Under the pieces are notes generated by a model. The model saw only the letters and a program-made list of their open reading frames with translations, did not search any database and was not told the origin of the DNA. A stretch of DNA of 64,000 nt from Hahnella lacustris (GTDB lineage: Bacteria > Pseudomonadota > Gammaproteobacteria > Burkholderiales > Burkholderiaceae_A): positions 558,001 through 622,000 of the forward strand of contig OZ239148.1 in the NCBI GenBank assembly GCA_965194655.1, in the 5' to 3' direction. Positions 16,645-28,196 of this stretch are shown here, piece after piece. Position numbers and translations under genes: made by a program. Numbering within the stretch: the first letter of the stretch is position 1; every line of letters begins with the position of its first letter.

Positions 16645-18927
16645 ATGCTCGAGAGTCTCAACCCCCCTCAACGCCAAGCGGTCACGCTTCCTGCAGAGCC
16701 AGCTCTGATTCTGGCCGGGGCCGGCAGCGGCAAGACCCGTGTCCTCACCACCCGCATTGCTTGGCTGGTCTCAACTGGCCAGGTGAGCCCCTACGGCTTG
16801 CTTGCGGTGACGTTTACCAACAAGGCCGCTCGCGAAATGCTCACGCGGTTGGGGGCCATGCTGTCGGTCAACCTCAAGGGGCTCTGGGTGGGCACCTTTC
16901 ACGGGCTGTGTAATCGACTGCTCCGAACCCACCATCGAGACGCGGCTCTGCCAGCCACCTTCCAGATTCTCGACAATCAGGATCAACTCTCCGCCATTAA
17001 GCGCGTCATGAAGGCCATGGGGGTGGATGACGAAAAGTTTCCACCTCGCCAGGTCCAGTCTTTCATCAATGGATCCAAGGAGCAGGGGCTGAGACCCTCC
17101 GCAGTCGACGACTCCGATGGATACAACCGAAAGTTCGTGGAGATCTACCAGGCCTATGAGGACCAGTGTCAGCGCGAGGGTGTGGTCGATTTTGGCGAGC
17201 TGCTGCTGCGGTCAGTTGAACTCTTGCAGCGACATACCGTGCTGCGCGATCACTATCGGCAGCGTTTTGGTCACGTTCTGATTGACGAGTTTCAGGACAC
17301 CAATCCCCTTCAATACGAATGGCTCAAGCAGCTCTCGACGCCCAGTACAGGCGTGTTTGCAGTCGGCGACGATGACCAGAGCATCTATGCCTTTCGGGGG
17401 GCAGATGTCGAGAATATGAAGCGGTTTGAGCGTGAGTTCGGTGTTCGACACCTTATCAAGCTCGAGCAGAACTACCGCTCCCATGGCCACATTCTCGATG
17501 CCGCGAATGCACTCATCCAGAACAACAGTGACCGGTTGGGCAAGAATCTCTGGACAGACGCAGGGGTGGGCGAGCCCATCCGAATCATGGAGGCTGCAAC
17601 CGATCTGCTCGAGGCCCAGTGGCTGATTGATGAGGTCAGACAGCTGATTCAGGAGGGACGCCTGCGTTCCGAAATGGCCGTGCTGTATCGAAGCAATGCT
17701 CAGTCTCGAGTGATCGAGCAGACGCTCTTCAACGCCGGAATTCCTTACCGCGTCTTTGGTGGGCTGCGGTTCTTCGAGCGTGCGGAGGTCAAGCACGCCT
17801 TGGCTTACCTGAGGCTGATGGACAACCCACACGAGGACAATGCCTTCCTTCGCGTGGTGAACTTCCCCACGCGCGGCATTGGTGCGCGCAGCATTGAGCA
17901 GCTCTCCGATCTGGCAAAGGCAAGGCAGTGCAGTCTTTACGAGGCGGCGTCTGCACTCGACGGAAAGGCTGGTACGAGCGTTCGCGGGTTTGTTCAGATG
18001 ATTGAGTCACTGCGCTTTGAGACTCAAGGGCTTCCGCTTCACGAGATGGTCACGGCCATGCTCGAACGCTCCGGCCTGGTGCGGCACTTCGAGACAGAGA
18101 AAGAGGGGCGTGAGCGCTTGGAAAACCTGCGTGAGCTGGTGAACGCAGCCGCGGCCTTTGTGGCGGATGAGGGTTTGGTGCTGGAGGCACCTGCAAACCT
18201 TGGGGTTGCGGGAGCGTCGATTGATGAGAGTGGCGAGATCTTCTCCAGTCCACTCTCGATGTTCCTGGCACATGCCTCGCTTGAAGCGGGCGACAATCAA
18301 GCCTCAGAGGGTCAGGATGCTGTCCAGCTCATGACCATTCATTCGGCCAAGGGGCTCGAGTTTAATGTCGTGTTCATCACGGGCCTTGAGGAGGGACTCT
18401 TTCCTCACGAGAACAGTCTCTCTGAGCTTGATGGTCTGGAGGAAGAGCGCCGGCTGATGTACGTGGCCATCACGCGCGCGCGCAGGCGTCTCTATATTTC
18501 GCTGGCCCAGACGCGCATGCTCCATGGGCAGACGAGATACAACATGCGCAGCCGCTTCCTGGATGAGCTCCCCGAGGGATCTCTCAAGTGGCTGGCTCCG
18601 CGGGTCGCACAGCGGACCGCTCCGTCGTTTGGGACCCGTGACTTTGGCTCAAGTCGTTCGACGGTCAGCAGTTTCGACCCAGATGCTCCTATGCATGCCA
18701 AGCGTGTCTCTGCCGATACGCCTTATATGGGAGGGCCCGCACGTCTCACCGGCCAGACGCACGACAGTGGATTCAGGGTAGGGCAGGCGGTCAGCCATGC
18801 CCGCTTCGGCGAAGGTGTCATCACCGCGCTGGAGGGCAGTGGCCAGGATGCGCGCGCCCAGGTTCAGTTCAAGCGAGCCGGGAGCAAATGGCTTGCGCTC
18901 TCAGTGGCTAAGCTCGATCGGGTGTAG
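16645..18927 (+). CDS. uvrD: DNA helicase II, UvrD/Rep family
   Basis: 760 residues. Superfamily 1 helicase motifs appear in order: Q-motif LNPPQRQAV, Walker A AGAGSGKT, motif Ia TFTNKAAREM, Walker B DEFQDTNPLQYEWL, motif III GDDDQSIYAFRGA, motif IV LEQNYRS, motif V TIHSAKGLEFNVVF, motif VI VAITRARRRLYIS. The C-terminal tail (FRVGQAVSHARFGEGVI...) is the Tudor-like domain of UvrD/PcrA that binds RNA polymerase. It unwinds DNA 3'-5' in nucleotide excision and mismatch repair, and so works with the UvrA at 33196. Its 3' end overlaps the convergent membrane-protein gene by 20 bases. No Shine-Dalgarno precedes the ATG. Confidence 0.95.
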   Translation: MLESLNPPQRQAVTLPAEPALILAGAGSGKTRVLTTRIAWLVSTGQVSPYGLLAVTFTNKAAREMLTRLGAMLSVNLKGLWVGTFHGLCNRLLRTHHRDAALPATFQILDNQDQLSAIKRVMKAMGVDDEKFPPRQVQSFINGSKEQGLRPSAVDDSDGYNRKFVEIYQAYEDQCQREGVVDFGELLLRSVELLQRHTVLRDHYRQRFGHVLIDEFQDTNPLQYEWLKQLSTPSTGVFAVGDDDQSIYAFRGADVENMKRFEREFGVRHLIKLEQNYRSHGHILDAANALIQNNSDRLGKNLWTDAGVGEPIRIMEAATDLLEAQWLIDEVRQLIQEGRLRSEMAVLYRSNAQSRVIEQTLFNAGIPYRVFGGLRFFERAEVKHALAYLRLMDNPHEDNAFLRVVNFPTRGIGARSIEQLSDLAKARQCSLYEAASALDGKAGTSVRGFVQMIESLRFETQGLPLHEMVTAMLERSGLVRHFETEKEGRERLENLRELVNAAAAFVADEGLVLEAPANLGVAGASIDESGEIFSSPLSMFLAHASLEAGDNQASEGQDAVQLMTIHSAKGLEFNVVFITGLEEGLFPHENSLSELDGLEEERRLMYVAITRARRRLYISLAQTRMLHGQTRYNMRSRFLDELPEGSLKWLAPRVAQRTAPSFGTRDFGSSRSTVSSFDPDAPMHAKRVSADTPYMGGPARLTGQTHDSGFRVGQAVSHARFGEGVITALEGSGQDARAQVQFKRAGSKWLALSVAKLDRV

Positions 18928-19738
18928 CGGTCGAGTCTGTCTCATCGGCACCGAGCACCTCTCGGGTGCTGATATAGGCGCTGGCATGTCCAATGGCCAT
19001 CAGCAGGAGCGAGAGCGGGAGTACCGCCATGATCAGTCCTCCACCGCTGAAGCCTACTGCGGTGATGAGCAGACCCAGAACCACGCTGGAGGCCAGGATC
19101 ACTCCAATCCAGAGCAATGAGTAGCGCAGGAATGCCCCTTTGTTGAGCCAGATGGCCACGAAGGAGAAAAACAACGCCTTGAGGGGCGGGAGCTGTTGCC
19201 AGACCACGAGCTGCGGGGCGAACCAGAAGGCCATCAGAATCGGGATGTAGAGAACGGCTAACAAAAACACAGAGCCCGGAATGCGCTGGCTCATCTGTTC
19301 GAGTGCCTCATCGGGTGAGTCTGGAGCGGGAGTGGGAGCGGGCTGGGTGGCGGCCTGTGGGTCCAGGCCCAAGGAGATGAGCAGCAGCATGCCAAGACAT
19401 GCGCCGTAGATCAGGCCCAGCTGAATGAGCCGAATGGCAGTTTCTCGGCCCATGCGAAGGCCCGAGAAGAGGGCGGCGGGCGTGGCCGGTTGCTGTGGAT
19501 CTGCCCGGTCGATGGCAAACGCCAGTGCGACCAGTCCGAAGGCCATCACCTGTGAGAGCGCCATGGAAATCGCCACCCCGATCATGGGCAGGCTGCTGAC
19601 CAAGACCAGCACCAGCCAGTAGCTCACCATGGTCACGAACCAGACCAGGGGCTGCTGATGGAACAAGCGAAAGCCCAGACCCACCCAGGCTGCGCCGCGT
19701 CTTGAGGGCAAAAGATGCGGGCGATTGCTCAGCTTCAA
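18908..19738 (-). CDS. BPSS1780-family multi-pass membrane protein, unknown function
   Basis: 276 residues from a TTG start that overlaps the thrB stop (TTGA). About six hydrophobic helices are seen, with a conserved opening in which RRGAAWVGLGFRLF is followed by a long helix near WFVTMVSYWLVLVLVS. This matches a family widespread in Burkholderiales, named after a Burkholderia locus, with no known function. The position directly downstream of thrB and convergent with uvrD is seen in relatives, from memory. A Pro-rich loop (about residues 140-152) separates the two membrane halves. Confidence 0.75.
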   Translation of the reverse strand: MKLSNRPHLLPSRRGAAWVGLGFRLFHQQPLVWFVTMVSYWLVLVLVSSLPMIGVAISMALSQVMAFGLVALAFAIDRADPQQPATPAALFSGLRMGRETAIRLIQLGLIYGACLGMLLLISLGLDPQAATQPAPTPAPDSPDEALEQMSQRIPGSVFLLAVLYIPILMAFWFAPQLVVWQQLPPLKALFFSFVAIWLNKGAFLRYSLLWIGVILASSVVLGLLITAVGFSGGGLIMAVLPLSLLLMAIGHASAYISTREVLGADETDSTATPDRA

Positions 19739-20700
19739 TGCCCGGCCCTTCGGGCTCGAAGCAGCCGCTCAAAGTGTCTGGGGTCTTTGGGGGTGAGCAT
19801 GGCGGCCTCTCGAGGCAGGTGCCAGTCGAATAGACGCGAGATCCAAAAGCGGAGCGCCGCTGCGCGCAACATCATGGGCCAGGCCTCGAGCTCATTGGCT
19901 GGGCGAGGACGAACGGAGTCGTAGCCTTCAAGCAGGGCCTCTACCCGCTCGGGATCGAGGTGCCCAAAGTCCCCTGTGCTCTGGTCCAGACACCAGTCAT
20001 TGGCGGTCACTGCCAAGTCAAAGCAGAGGCGATCGACGCCAGCAAAATAGAAGTCGATGAAGCCTCCAATCTGGGGATGGCTTGGGCTGTCGTTCTCGAA
20101 GAGTACGTTGTCTCGAAAAAGATCTGCATGGACTGCCCCTGTGGCGAGCTCCTGGTAAGCCTTCGTGAACGAAAAGGCAGTCTGGGCCGAGAGTTCGTCT
20201 TTCAAGAGCTGCGCCTCGGGCTCGGAGAGCCATGGCAGCAGGGTGGGTACCGTCTCCGTCCACCAGGCCAAGCCGCGAAGATTGGGCTGCGTGCCTGGGA
20301 AATCATTCACCGCCAGATGCGCCTCTGCCAGGGCCCTGCCCAGAACCCGGCAGTGCGCAGGTCCCGGATCACTCACGTCGCGCCCCGGAATTCGGCTGGC
20401 CAATGCGGCAGGCTTTCCACAACAGAGCGTCTGGAGGCTGCCCGTCAAGGTAGACATGGGCTTGGCACAGGCCACCCCTTTGTCAGCCAAGTGGCGCATC
20501 AGGCTCAGGTAAAACGGCAACTGCTCAGCGCTGAGCTTTTCGAAGAGGGTGAGGACAAAGCGGCCCTCCGTCGTATCGACAAAATAATTGGTGTTTTCGA
20601 TGCCGGAAGAGATCCCCTCAAACCGAACCAGGGTCCCGAGGGGATATTCCTGAAGCAAGTGTTCGAGCGCCTCGGAGGACACGGGAGTAAAGACAGCCAT
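19735..20700 (-). CDS. thrB: Homoserine kinase (APH-like ThrB)
   Basis: 321 residues. Instead of the GHMP kinase fold, it has the aminoglycoside-phosphotransferase-like fold used in many beta- and alphaproteobacteria. Visible motifs are EGISSGIENTNYFVDT (N-lobe), VHADLFRDNVLFE (catalytic loop, Asp base) and IGGFIDFYFAGVDRLCFDLA (metal-binding DFY). It phosphorylates homoserine in threonine synthesis. It is followed by the BPSS1780-type gene with a four-base overlap, and preceded 19 bases away by a dehydrogenase read in the same direction. Confidence 0.9.
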   Translation of the reverse strand: MAVFTPVSSEALEHLLQEYPLGTLVRFEGISSGIENTNYFVDTTEGRFVLTLFEKLSAEQLPFYLSLMRHLADKGVACAKPMSTLTGSLQTLCCGKPAALASRIPGRDVSDPGPAHCRVLGRALAEAHLAVNDFPGTQPNLRGLAWWTETVPTLLPWLSEPEAQLLKDELSAQTAFSFTKAYQELATGAVHADLFRDNVLFENDSPSHPQIGGFIDFYFAGVDRLCFDLAVTANDWCLDQSTGDFGHLDPERVEALLEGYDSVRPRPANELEAWPMMLRAAALRFWISRLFDWHLPREAAMLTPKDPRHFERLLRARRAGH

Positions 20701-20719
20701 GTCCGAGAGTGTAGCTGGG

Positions 20720-21622
20720 CTAGCGGAGTCGCTTGATCAGACTGGAGGTGTCGAAGCGACCCCCACCCATGGATTGCACGTCGGCGTAGAACTGATCGAC
20801 CAGCGCCGTCACGGGCAGCTTGGCCTGGTTTCGTTTGGCCTCATCCAGGCAGAGACCCAGGTCTTTGCGCATCCAATCCACGGCAAAGCCAAAGTTGAAC
20901 TGGTCGTCGACCATGGTCTTTCCGCGGTTGTCCATCTGCCAGGACTGCGCTGCCCCTTTGCCAATCACCTCGAGCACGAGCTTCATGTCCAGCCCAGCCT
21001 TCTGGCCAAAAGCAACGCCCTCAGAGAGGCCCTGAACAAGACCTGCAATACAAATCTGATTCACCATTTTGGCCAGCTGGCCGGCACCGCTATCCCCGAT
21101 GCGCGTGAATGCGCGGGAGAAGGCCATGGCCACAGGTCGGGCCTGCTCAAAGCGACCAAGGTCGCCCCCCACCATGACGGTGAGCAGGCCGTTGACCGCG
21201 CCGGCCTGGCCGCCAGAGACGGGGGCGTCCAGGAAGGCCAGTCCATGGGACTGCGCCACGCCAGCCAGCTCCCGAGCCACCTGGGCGGAGGCTGTGGTGT
21301 GGTCCACCAGCAAGGCGCCTGCTTGCATGCCTGCGAATGCGCCATCTGACCCCAAGACCACGCTGCGAAGGTCGTCATCATTGCCCACGCAGCAGAAGAC
21401 GATTTGAGCCCCCTGGGCCGCCTCACGCGGTGTGGGGGCCGAGCGACCACCAAATTCGTTGACCCAGGCCAGTGCCTTCTGTGGGCTTCGGTTGTAGACC
21501 GTTACCGTGTGGCCCGCCTTGGCCAGGTGCCCGGCCATGGGAAAGCCCATGACTCCGAGGCCAATGAAGGCGACGGCAGTGGGGGGGGCTGGATCGTAGG
21601 CTTTGGCTTGAATGCTCGACAT
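20720..21622 (-). CDS. NAD(P)-dependent beta-hydroxyacid dehydrogenase (3-hydroxyisobutyrate dehydrogenase family)
   Basis: 300 residues. VAFIGLGVMGFPMAGHLAK is the NAD(P)-binding signature, DAPVSGGQAGAVNG the substrate-binding motif, and GAGQLAKMVNQ carries the catalytic lysine. Members reduce or oxidise 3-hydroxyisobutyrate, tartronate semialdehyde or related acids; the substrate here cannot be told. The first 14 residues are a short extra tail. It is read with thrB and is divergent from alaS. Confidence 0.82.
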   Translation of the reverse strand: MSSIQAKAYDPAPPTAVAFIGLGVMGFPMAGHLAKAGHTVTVYNRSPQKALAWVNEFGGRSAPTPREAAQGAQIVFCCVGNDDDLRSVVLGSDGAFAGMQAGALLVDHTTASAQVARELAGVAQSHGLAFLDAPVSGGQAGAVNGLLTVMVGGDLGRFEQARPVAMAFSRAFTRIGDSGAGQLAKMVNQICIAGLVQGLSEGVAFGQKAGLDMKLVLEVIGKGAAQSWQMDNRGKTMVDDQFNFGFAVDWMRKDLGLCLDEAKRNQAKLPVTALVDQFYADVQSMGGGRFDTSSLIKRLR

Positions 21623-21682
21623 GGCGGTCCTCAGGTTCGGTCAATGAAGGCTCATAGGATATCCCGAGCAGATGCGCCCATC

Positions 21683-21688
21683 TATTAA
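21683..21688 (+). promoter_or_regulatory. -10-like hexamer before alaS
   Basis: TATTAA ends 9 bases before the alaS ATG. No Shine-Dalgarno lies in the gap (ACTCCCACT). If used, the transcript leader would be only about 2-4 bases. The -35 is not recognisable. Confidence 0.4.
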
Positions 21689-21697
21689 ACTCCCACT

Positions 21698-24336
<2,639 letters not shown>

Positions 24337-24340
<4 letters not shown>

Positions 24341-24570
24341 CTCAAGGCCCTCACCAGACTCTGGATGTGAAGGGGCTCAGCTGCCCGCTTCCTATCTTGC
24401 GCGCCAAGAAGACGCTCTCTTCCATGGCTTCGGGGGAGCAGCTCGAGGTGTTGGCCACCGATGGGGGCGCGTGGGACGACTTCGAGTATTTCTGCAAGCA
24501 CTCTGGACACGCTTTACTGCAGCGCGAGGAGCTCGACGGCGTTTATCGCTTTCTGATTTGCAGGAAGTAA
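24337..24570 (+). CDS. TusA-family sulfur carrier protein
   Basis: 77 residues from GTG 24337, which overlaps the alaS TGA as GTGA and has GGGGA about ten bases upstream; a GTG at 24328 is possible but too close to that site. LDVKGLSCPLPILRAKKTL holds the single conserved cysteine of the CPxP motif that carries persulfide sulfur. The small beta-alpha-beta fold fits TusA/SirA/YedF. Such proteins pass sulfur to tRNA thiolation, molybdenum cofactor or other acceptors. Coupling to alaS is known in some Burkholderiales, from memory. Confidence 0.88.
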
Positions 24571-24609
24571 CGTTTCACTGCCCCCGGAGTTTCCCTAGTT
24601 TTTTTGATG

Positions 24610-24808
24610 TTGTCGGACCCATAACTGGGGTCTCGGTCTTTCTGACCTAAACAAGCCATCGTCAAAGCCCGATTTCCTGTTGCAGCGCAACTTGTGACTC
24701 AGATGATCCCCCTCTAGCCTTGAGTCTGTTGAGGAGGAGAGGCCGTGACGCAAGTCGATGAGCGGCCTTTTGGGGGCGAAGCAGGCGGTGCCTGCCTCGC
24801 CTTTTTTT
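24610..24808 (+). ncRNA. Candidate structured RNA or long 3' UTR after the TusA-like gene
   Basis: The 241 bases between 24570 and 24812 hold no credible gene. They contain a series of short stems on the plus strand: GACCC/GGGTC (24616-24632), GTTGC/GCAAC (24679-24691), CCTCT..CCT/AGG..AGAGG (24711-24742), GGCCG/CGGCC (24741-24767, competing at its edge) and the terminator stem (24775-24801). No known RNA family was recognised and no good promoter was found, so a structured 3' UTR is equally likely. Boundaries are approximate. Confidence 0.25.
24775..24808 (+). terminator. Rho-independent terminator, plus strand
   Basis: Stem GGCGAAGCAGGC (24775-24786) pairs with GCCTGCCTCGCC (24790-24801) with one A-C mismatch and a GGT loop, followed by seven T (24802-24808). 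It ends four bases before the valS stop on the other strand. It has no T-run on the minus strand, so it serves the plus-strand transcript from alaS and the TusA-like gene, or a separate RNA. Confidence 0.85.
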
Positions 24809-24811
24809 CGT

Positions 24812-27748
24812 CTATCCAAGCCCAGCCAGTTGAGTCAGCACCTTATCTAGGCTGGCCTGAAACGCGACCAGTCGCTCCCGTTCTTGGGCCACCACGGCCT
24901 CCGGAGCCCGCGCCACAAAGCTCTCATTCGAGAGCTTGCTTTGGGCCTTTTGAATCTCGGAGTCGAGACGGGCCTTCTCTTTGCTCAGTCGCTCCCGCTC
25001 GGCCTCGAGGTCTATTTCGACGACCAGCATGAGCTGCAGGTCTCCCACGAGTTGGACGGGCGCTCGCAGGGCCTCGCCTTCGGCCTGAAGCGTCTCGACA
25101 AACGAGACCTCGCTGAGCTTGCCCAGCGCCTTGAGGCCGGCCGCCATGAGGGCATGCGCCTCCCCGGGGTTGGATAGACCGCTGACGCGAAGCGGTACCC
25201 GCTCTGCTGGGGAGAGGCTCATCTCTGAACGAAGGGACCGAACTGCAGCCACCATCGCCTTGAGCAGGTTCATGTGGGCATCGCACTCAGGGTCAATCTT
25301 TTTGAGGTCTGCAACAGGGAAGGGCGCTGTCACGATGCTGTCGGGCGCTCCCGACTCCAGCTTGGGGGATCGACCGGCCAGCGGGGCCACCACCTGCCAG
25401 AGGGCCTCTGTGATGAAGGGTATGACGGGATGTGCCAGCCGCAGGGTGGCCTCGAGCACCCTCAGGAGGGTACGCCGTGCTGCTCGGGCTCGGTTCTCTG
25501 GCCCCGTCTGGATACTCACTTTGGCGAGTTCGAGGTACCAGTCGCAGAACTCATTCCAGATGAACTCGTAGATAGCCTTTGCAGCGAGGTCGAATCGATA
25601 GGCAGTCAGTTGTTGATGGACTTCAAGCTCGACACGTTGCAGCTCTGAGACGATCCATCGATCGACAAAGCTAAAGTGCAATGCGCCCTCGGGCCCGCAG
25701 TCACCCGCGCAGACGGAGAGGCCGTTGTCCTGTCCCTCACAGTTCATGAGCACAAACCGGGTGGCGTTCCAGAGCTTGTTGCAGAAGTTGCGATACCCCT
25801 CGCAGCGTGAGAGATCGAAATTGATGTTGCGCCCAGGGGTGGCAAGGCTGGCGAAAGTGAACCGAAGCGCATCCGTTCCGTAGGCCGTAATCCCTTGAGG
25901 AAACTCATGTCGGGTCTTCTTCTCGATTTGCGCGGCCTGCTTGGGATTCATGAGGCCGGCAGTTCGCTTCTGCACCAGGGTATCGAGCGCAATACCATCG
26001 ATCAGGTCGATTGGGTCGAGCGTATTGCCCTTGCTCTTGCTCATCTTCTGACCTTCGCTGTCTCTGACCAATGCATGCACATAGACATCCCGAAAGGGCA
26101 CCTGCCCGGTGAAGTGGCAGGTCATCATGACCATGCGTGCGACCCAGAAAAAGATGATGTCAAAGCCCGTGACGAGCACGCTAGAGGGCAGGTATTGCGC
26201 GAGCTCAGGTTGAAGGCGGGGCCCCCCGAAAGAAAGCCCGCGATCTTGACCTTGCTGTGGGTCCCACTCCTGCCCCGGCTCAACCAGAGTCGAGAAGGGC
26301 ACCAGGGCTGACGAGAACCAGGTGTCGAGCACGTCTGGGTCGCGAATCAGCGGACCTTGGAAGCCCGCCGCACGCGCCTGCTCTCGTGCCTCGTCCTCAG
26401 TGGCTGCGACGAAGACTGCTCCTCCCTCTAGGGGTTGGCCATGCTCGTCTGCTGCGTACCAGGCGGGAATCTGATGGCCCCACCAGAGTTGTCTGGAGAT
26501 ACACCAATCCTGGATATTCTCGAGCCATTGGCGATACGTGCTGGTCCAGTTCTCTGGGAAGAACCGCACTTCTCCCTGGTCCACCACCTGAAGCGCACGC
26601 TCTGCAATCGAGATACCGGGTGTGTGGGTACCTTCAGGTGCGGGTTTGGACATCGCGACGAACCACTGGTCCGTGAGCATGGGCTCAATCACCACTCCTG
26701 TTCGATCACCTCGAGGCACCATGAGCTTATGGGGCTTCTCAGACACCAGCAGGCCCTGGGCCTGTAAGTCCTCGAGTACGCGTTTGCGTGCAGCGTAGCG
26801 CTCGAGGCCTTGATAGGCCGCTGGCGCTTGGTCATTGATGTGCGCATCGAGTGTGAGAATGTTGATGGGCGTGAGCCCATGCCGCTGTCCCACCGCATAG
26901 TCGTTGAAGTCGTGAGCTGGTGTGATCTTCACGCAGCCCGTGCCAAAGGCTGGGTCCACATAGCTGTCTGCAATGATGGGAATTTGGCGGCCCACCAGAG
27001 GCAGGGTGAGGGTTTTGCCCACGAGATGCGCATAGCGCGCATCTTCTGGGTTGACGGCGACGGCCACGTCACCCAAGAGCGTTTCGGGGCGGGTGGTCGC
27101 CACCACCAGTCCCTGGCTTGGATCGTCGGAAAGGGGGTAACGAATGTCCCAGATCTTGCCGTCTTCTTCTTCGCTCACCACTTCAAGATCCGAGACCGCG
27201 GTGAGCAGTTTGGGATCCCAGTTCACCAGACGCTTCCCGCGGTAGATGAGGCCCTGTCGATAGAGGCTGATGAATACCTGCTGAACCACGGCTGAGCAGG
27301 TGGGGTTCATGGTGAAGTATTCCAGAGACCAGTCGCAGCTGGCGGCAAGGCGCCGCATCTGGCCGGTGATGGTCGAGCCAGACTGTTGCTTCCACTCCCA
27401 GACTTCTTTCAAAAAGGCTTCGCGTCCGAGGTCATGTCGCGAAATACCTTTGGCATCGAGCTGACGTTCCACAACAATCTGCGTCGCAATGCCCGCATGG
27501 TCTGTTCCCGGAAGCCAGAGTGTGTTGTCTCCACGCATGCGATGCCAGCGGGAGAGCGTGTCCATGAGGGTCTGGTTGAAGGCATGACCCATGTGCAGGG
27601 TGCCGGTGACGTTCGGTGGAGGAAGCTGAATGCAGAAGCTCTCGGCATCGGGACGAGTACCAGCCGAGTAAAGGCCTCTGCGCTCCCACTCCGGCCCCCA
27701 TTCGGCTTCGAGGCTGGCGGGTTCAAACGACTTGGCGAGGCTATCCAT
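24812..27748 (-). CDS. valS: Valyl-tRNA synthetase
   Basis: 978 residues from the ATG at 27748 (MDSLAKSFEPASLEAEWGP), chosen because homologues begin this way; an in-frame ATG at 27769 is possible. PPPNVTGTLHMGHAF is the HIGH motif and QKMSKSKGNTLDP the KMSKS loop, with a CP1 editing domain between. The last 65 residues form the typical ValRS C-terminal coiled coil (ERERLSKEKARLDSEIQKAQ). It charges tRNA-Val. Its start lies inside the holC 3' end, completing a pepA-holC-valS operon. Confidence 0.96.
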   Translation of the reverse strand: MDSLAKSFEPASLEAEWGPEWERRGLYSAGTRPDAESFCIQLPPPNVTGTLHMGHAFNQTLMDTLSRWHRMRGDNTLWLPGTDHAGIATQIVVERQLDAKGISRHDLGREAFLKEVWEWKQQSGSTITGQMRRLAASCDWSLEYFTMNPTCSAVVQQVFISLYRQGLIYRGKRLVNWDPKLLTAVSDLEVVSEEEDGKIWDIRYPLSDDPSQGLVVATTRPETLLGDVAVAVNPEDARYAHLVGKTLTLPLVGRQIPIIADSYVDPAFGTGCVKITPAHDFNDYAVGQRHGLTPINILTLDAHINDQAPAAYQGLERYAARKRVLEDLQAQGLLVSEKPHKLMVPRGDRTGVVIEPMLTDQWFVAMSKPAPEGTHTPGISIAERALQVVDQGEVRFFPENWTSTYRQWLENIQDWCISRQLWWGHQIPAWYAADEHGQPLEGGAVFVAATEDEAREQARAAGFQGPLIRDPDVLDTWFSSALVPFSTLVEPGQEWDPQQGQDRGLSFGGPRLQPELAQYLPSSVLVTGFDIIFFWVARMVMMTCHFTGQVPFRDVYVHALVRDSEGQKMSKSKGNTLDPIDLIDGIALDTLVQKRTAGLMNPKQAAQIEKKTRHEFPQGITAYGTDALRFTFASLATPGRNINFDLSRCEGYRNFCNKLWNATRFVLMNCEGQDNGLSVCAGDCGPEGALHFSFVDRWIVSELQRVELEVHQQLTAYRFDLAAKAIYEFIWNEFCDWYLELAKVSIQTGPENRARAARRTLLRVLEATLRLAHPVIPFITEALWQVVAPLAGRSPKLESGAPDSIVTAPFPVADLKKIDPECDAHMNLLKAMVAAVRSLRSEMSLSPAERVPLRVSGLSNPGEAHALMAAGLKALGKLSEVSFVETLQAEGEALRAPVQLVGDLQLMLVVEIDLEAERERLSKEKARLDSEIQKAQSKLSNESFVARAPEAVVAQERERLVAFQASLDKVLTQLAGLG

Positions 27749-28196
27749 GGTTGGCTTGTCCGAGGTCATGACGGGTGAGGGGGTAGCCGCGGTCTCTGTA
27801 AAACGCGTAACGCACGCGAGCCGCCTGACGGTCGGCCTCATCGAGGCTCACGATTTCAAAGACGCGGTCGAACTGACTGAAGATTTCCGGGACCTCTGGG
27901 TCGAGGTTGATCAGCAGATGCGGAACGCGAGGGGGAGATGGGGTCCAGAGCTGATGGCTCAGGATGACGGGCGCCTCATCCGCGAGTGGGTGGTCTGCGT
28001 GGACATGCGGGAGAAAGTCGTCATCGGAGAAGGTGTAGAGCAGGTCATCGAAGGCCTGCAGCTGCGCAGCATCAGAACAGAAGACGACCAGTGGCTTGGC
28101 GTCACTGGCCGCCTGGCTGCGCATAGCCTTGCGCACCAGACGGCAGGCGTGACTCAGCCGGTCTGGCGCGTTGAAGTGGAAGTCGACACTGGTCAC
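27741..28196 (-). CDS. holC: DNA polymerase III subunit chi
   Basis: 151 residues from a GTG at 28196 that overlaps the pepA stop as GTGA; a longer in-frame reading into pepA has no family similarity. TSVDFHFNAPDRLSHACRLVRKA and LWTFSD-like segments, plus LLINLDPEVPEIFSQFDRVFEIV, match HolC. Chi links the clamp loader (with psi) to single-strand binding protein. The pepA-holC-valS order is classic in proteobacteria. It overlaps valS by 8 bases. With HolA at 12480, two clamp-loader parts are in this window. Confidence 0.88.
   Translation of the reverse strand: MTSVDFHFNAPDRLSHACRLVRKAMRSQAASDAKPLVVFCSDAAQLQAFDDLLYTFSDDDFLPHVHADHPLADEAPVILSHQLWTPSPPRVPHLLINLDPEVPEIFSQFDRVFEIVSLDEADRQAARVRYAFYRDRGYPLTRHDLGQANHG

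Noticed and set aside
15398..16708. 436-residue plus-strand open frame
   Set aside because: Fully antisense to leuS, with composition following the leuS codon pattern; no family motif and no ribosome site.
24571..24606. First T-run (24599-24605) as a terminator of the TusA-like gene
   Set aside because: No stable hairpin precedes it; the real terminator is at 24775-24808.
24745..25032. Plus-strand GTG open frame behind a GAGGAGG sequence
   Set aside because: It would run through the intrinsic terminator and into antisense valS. The purine run is better explained as one arm of a hairpin.
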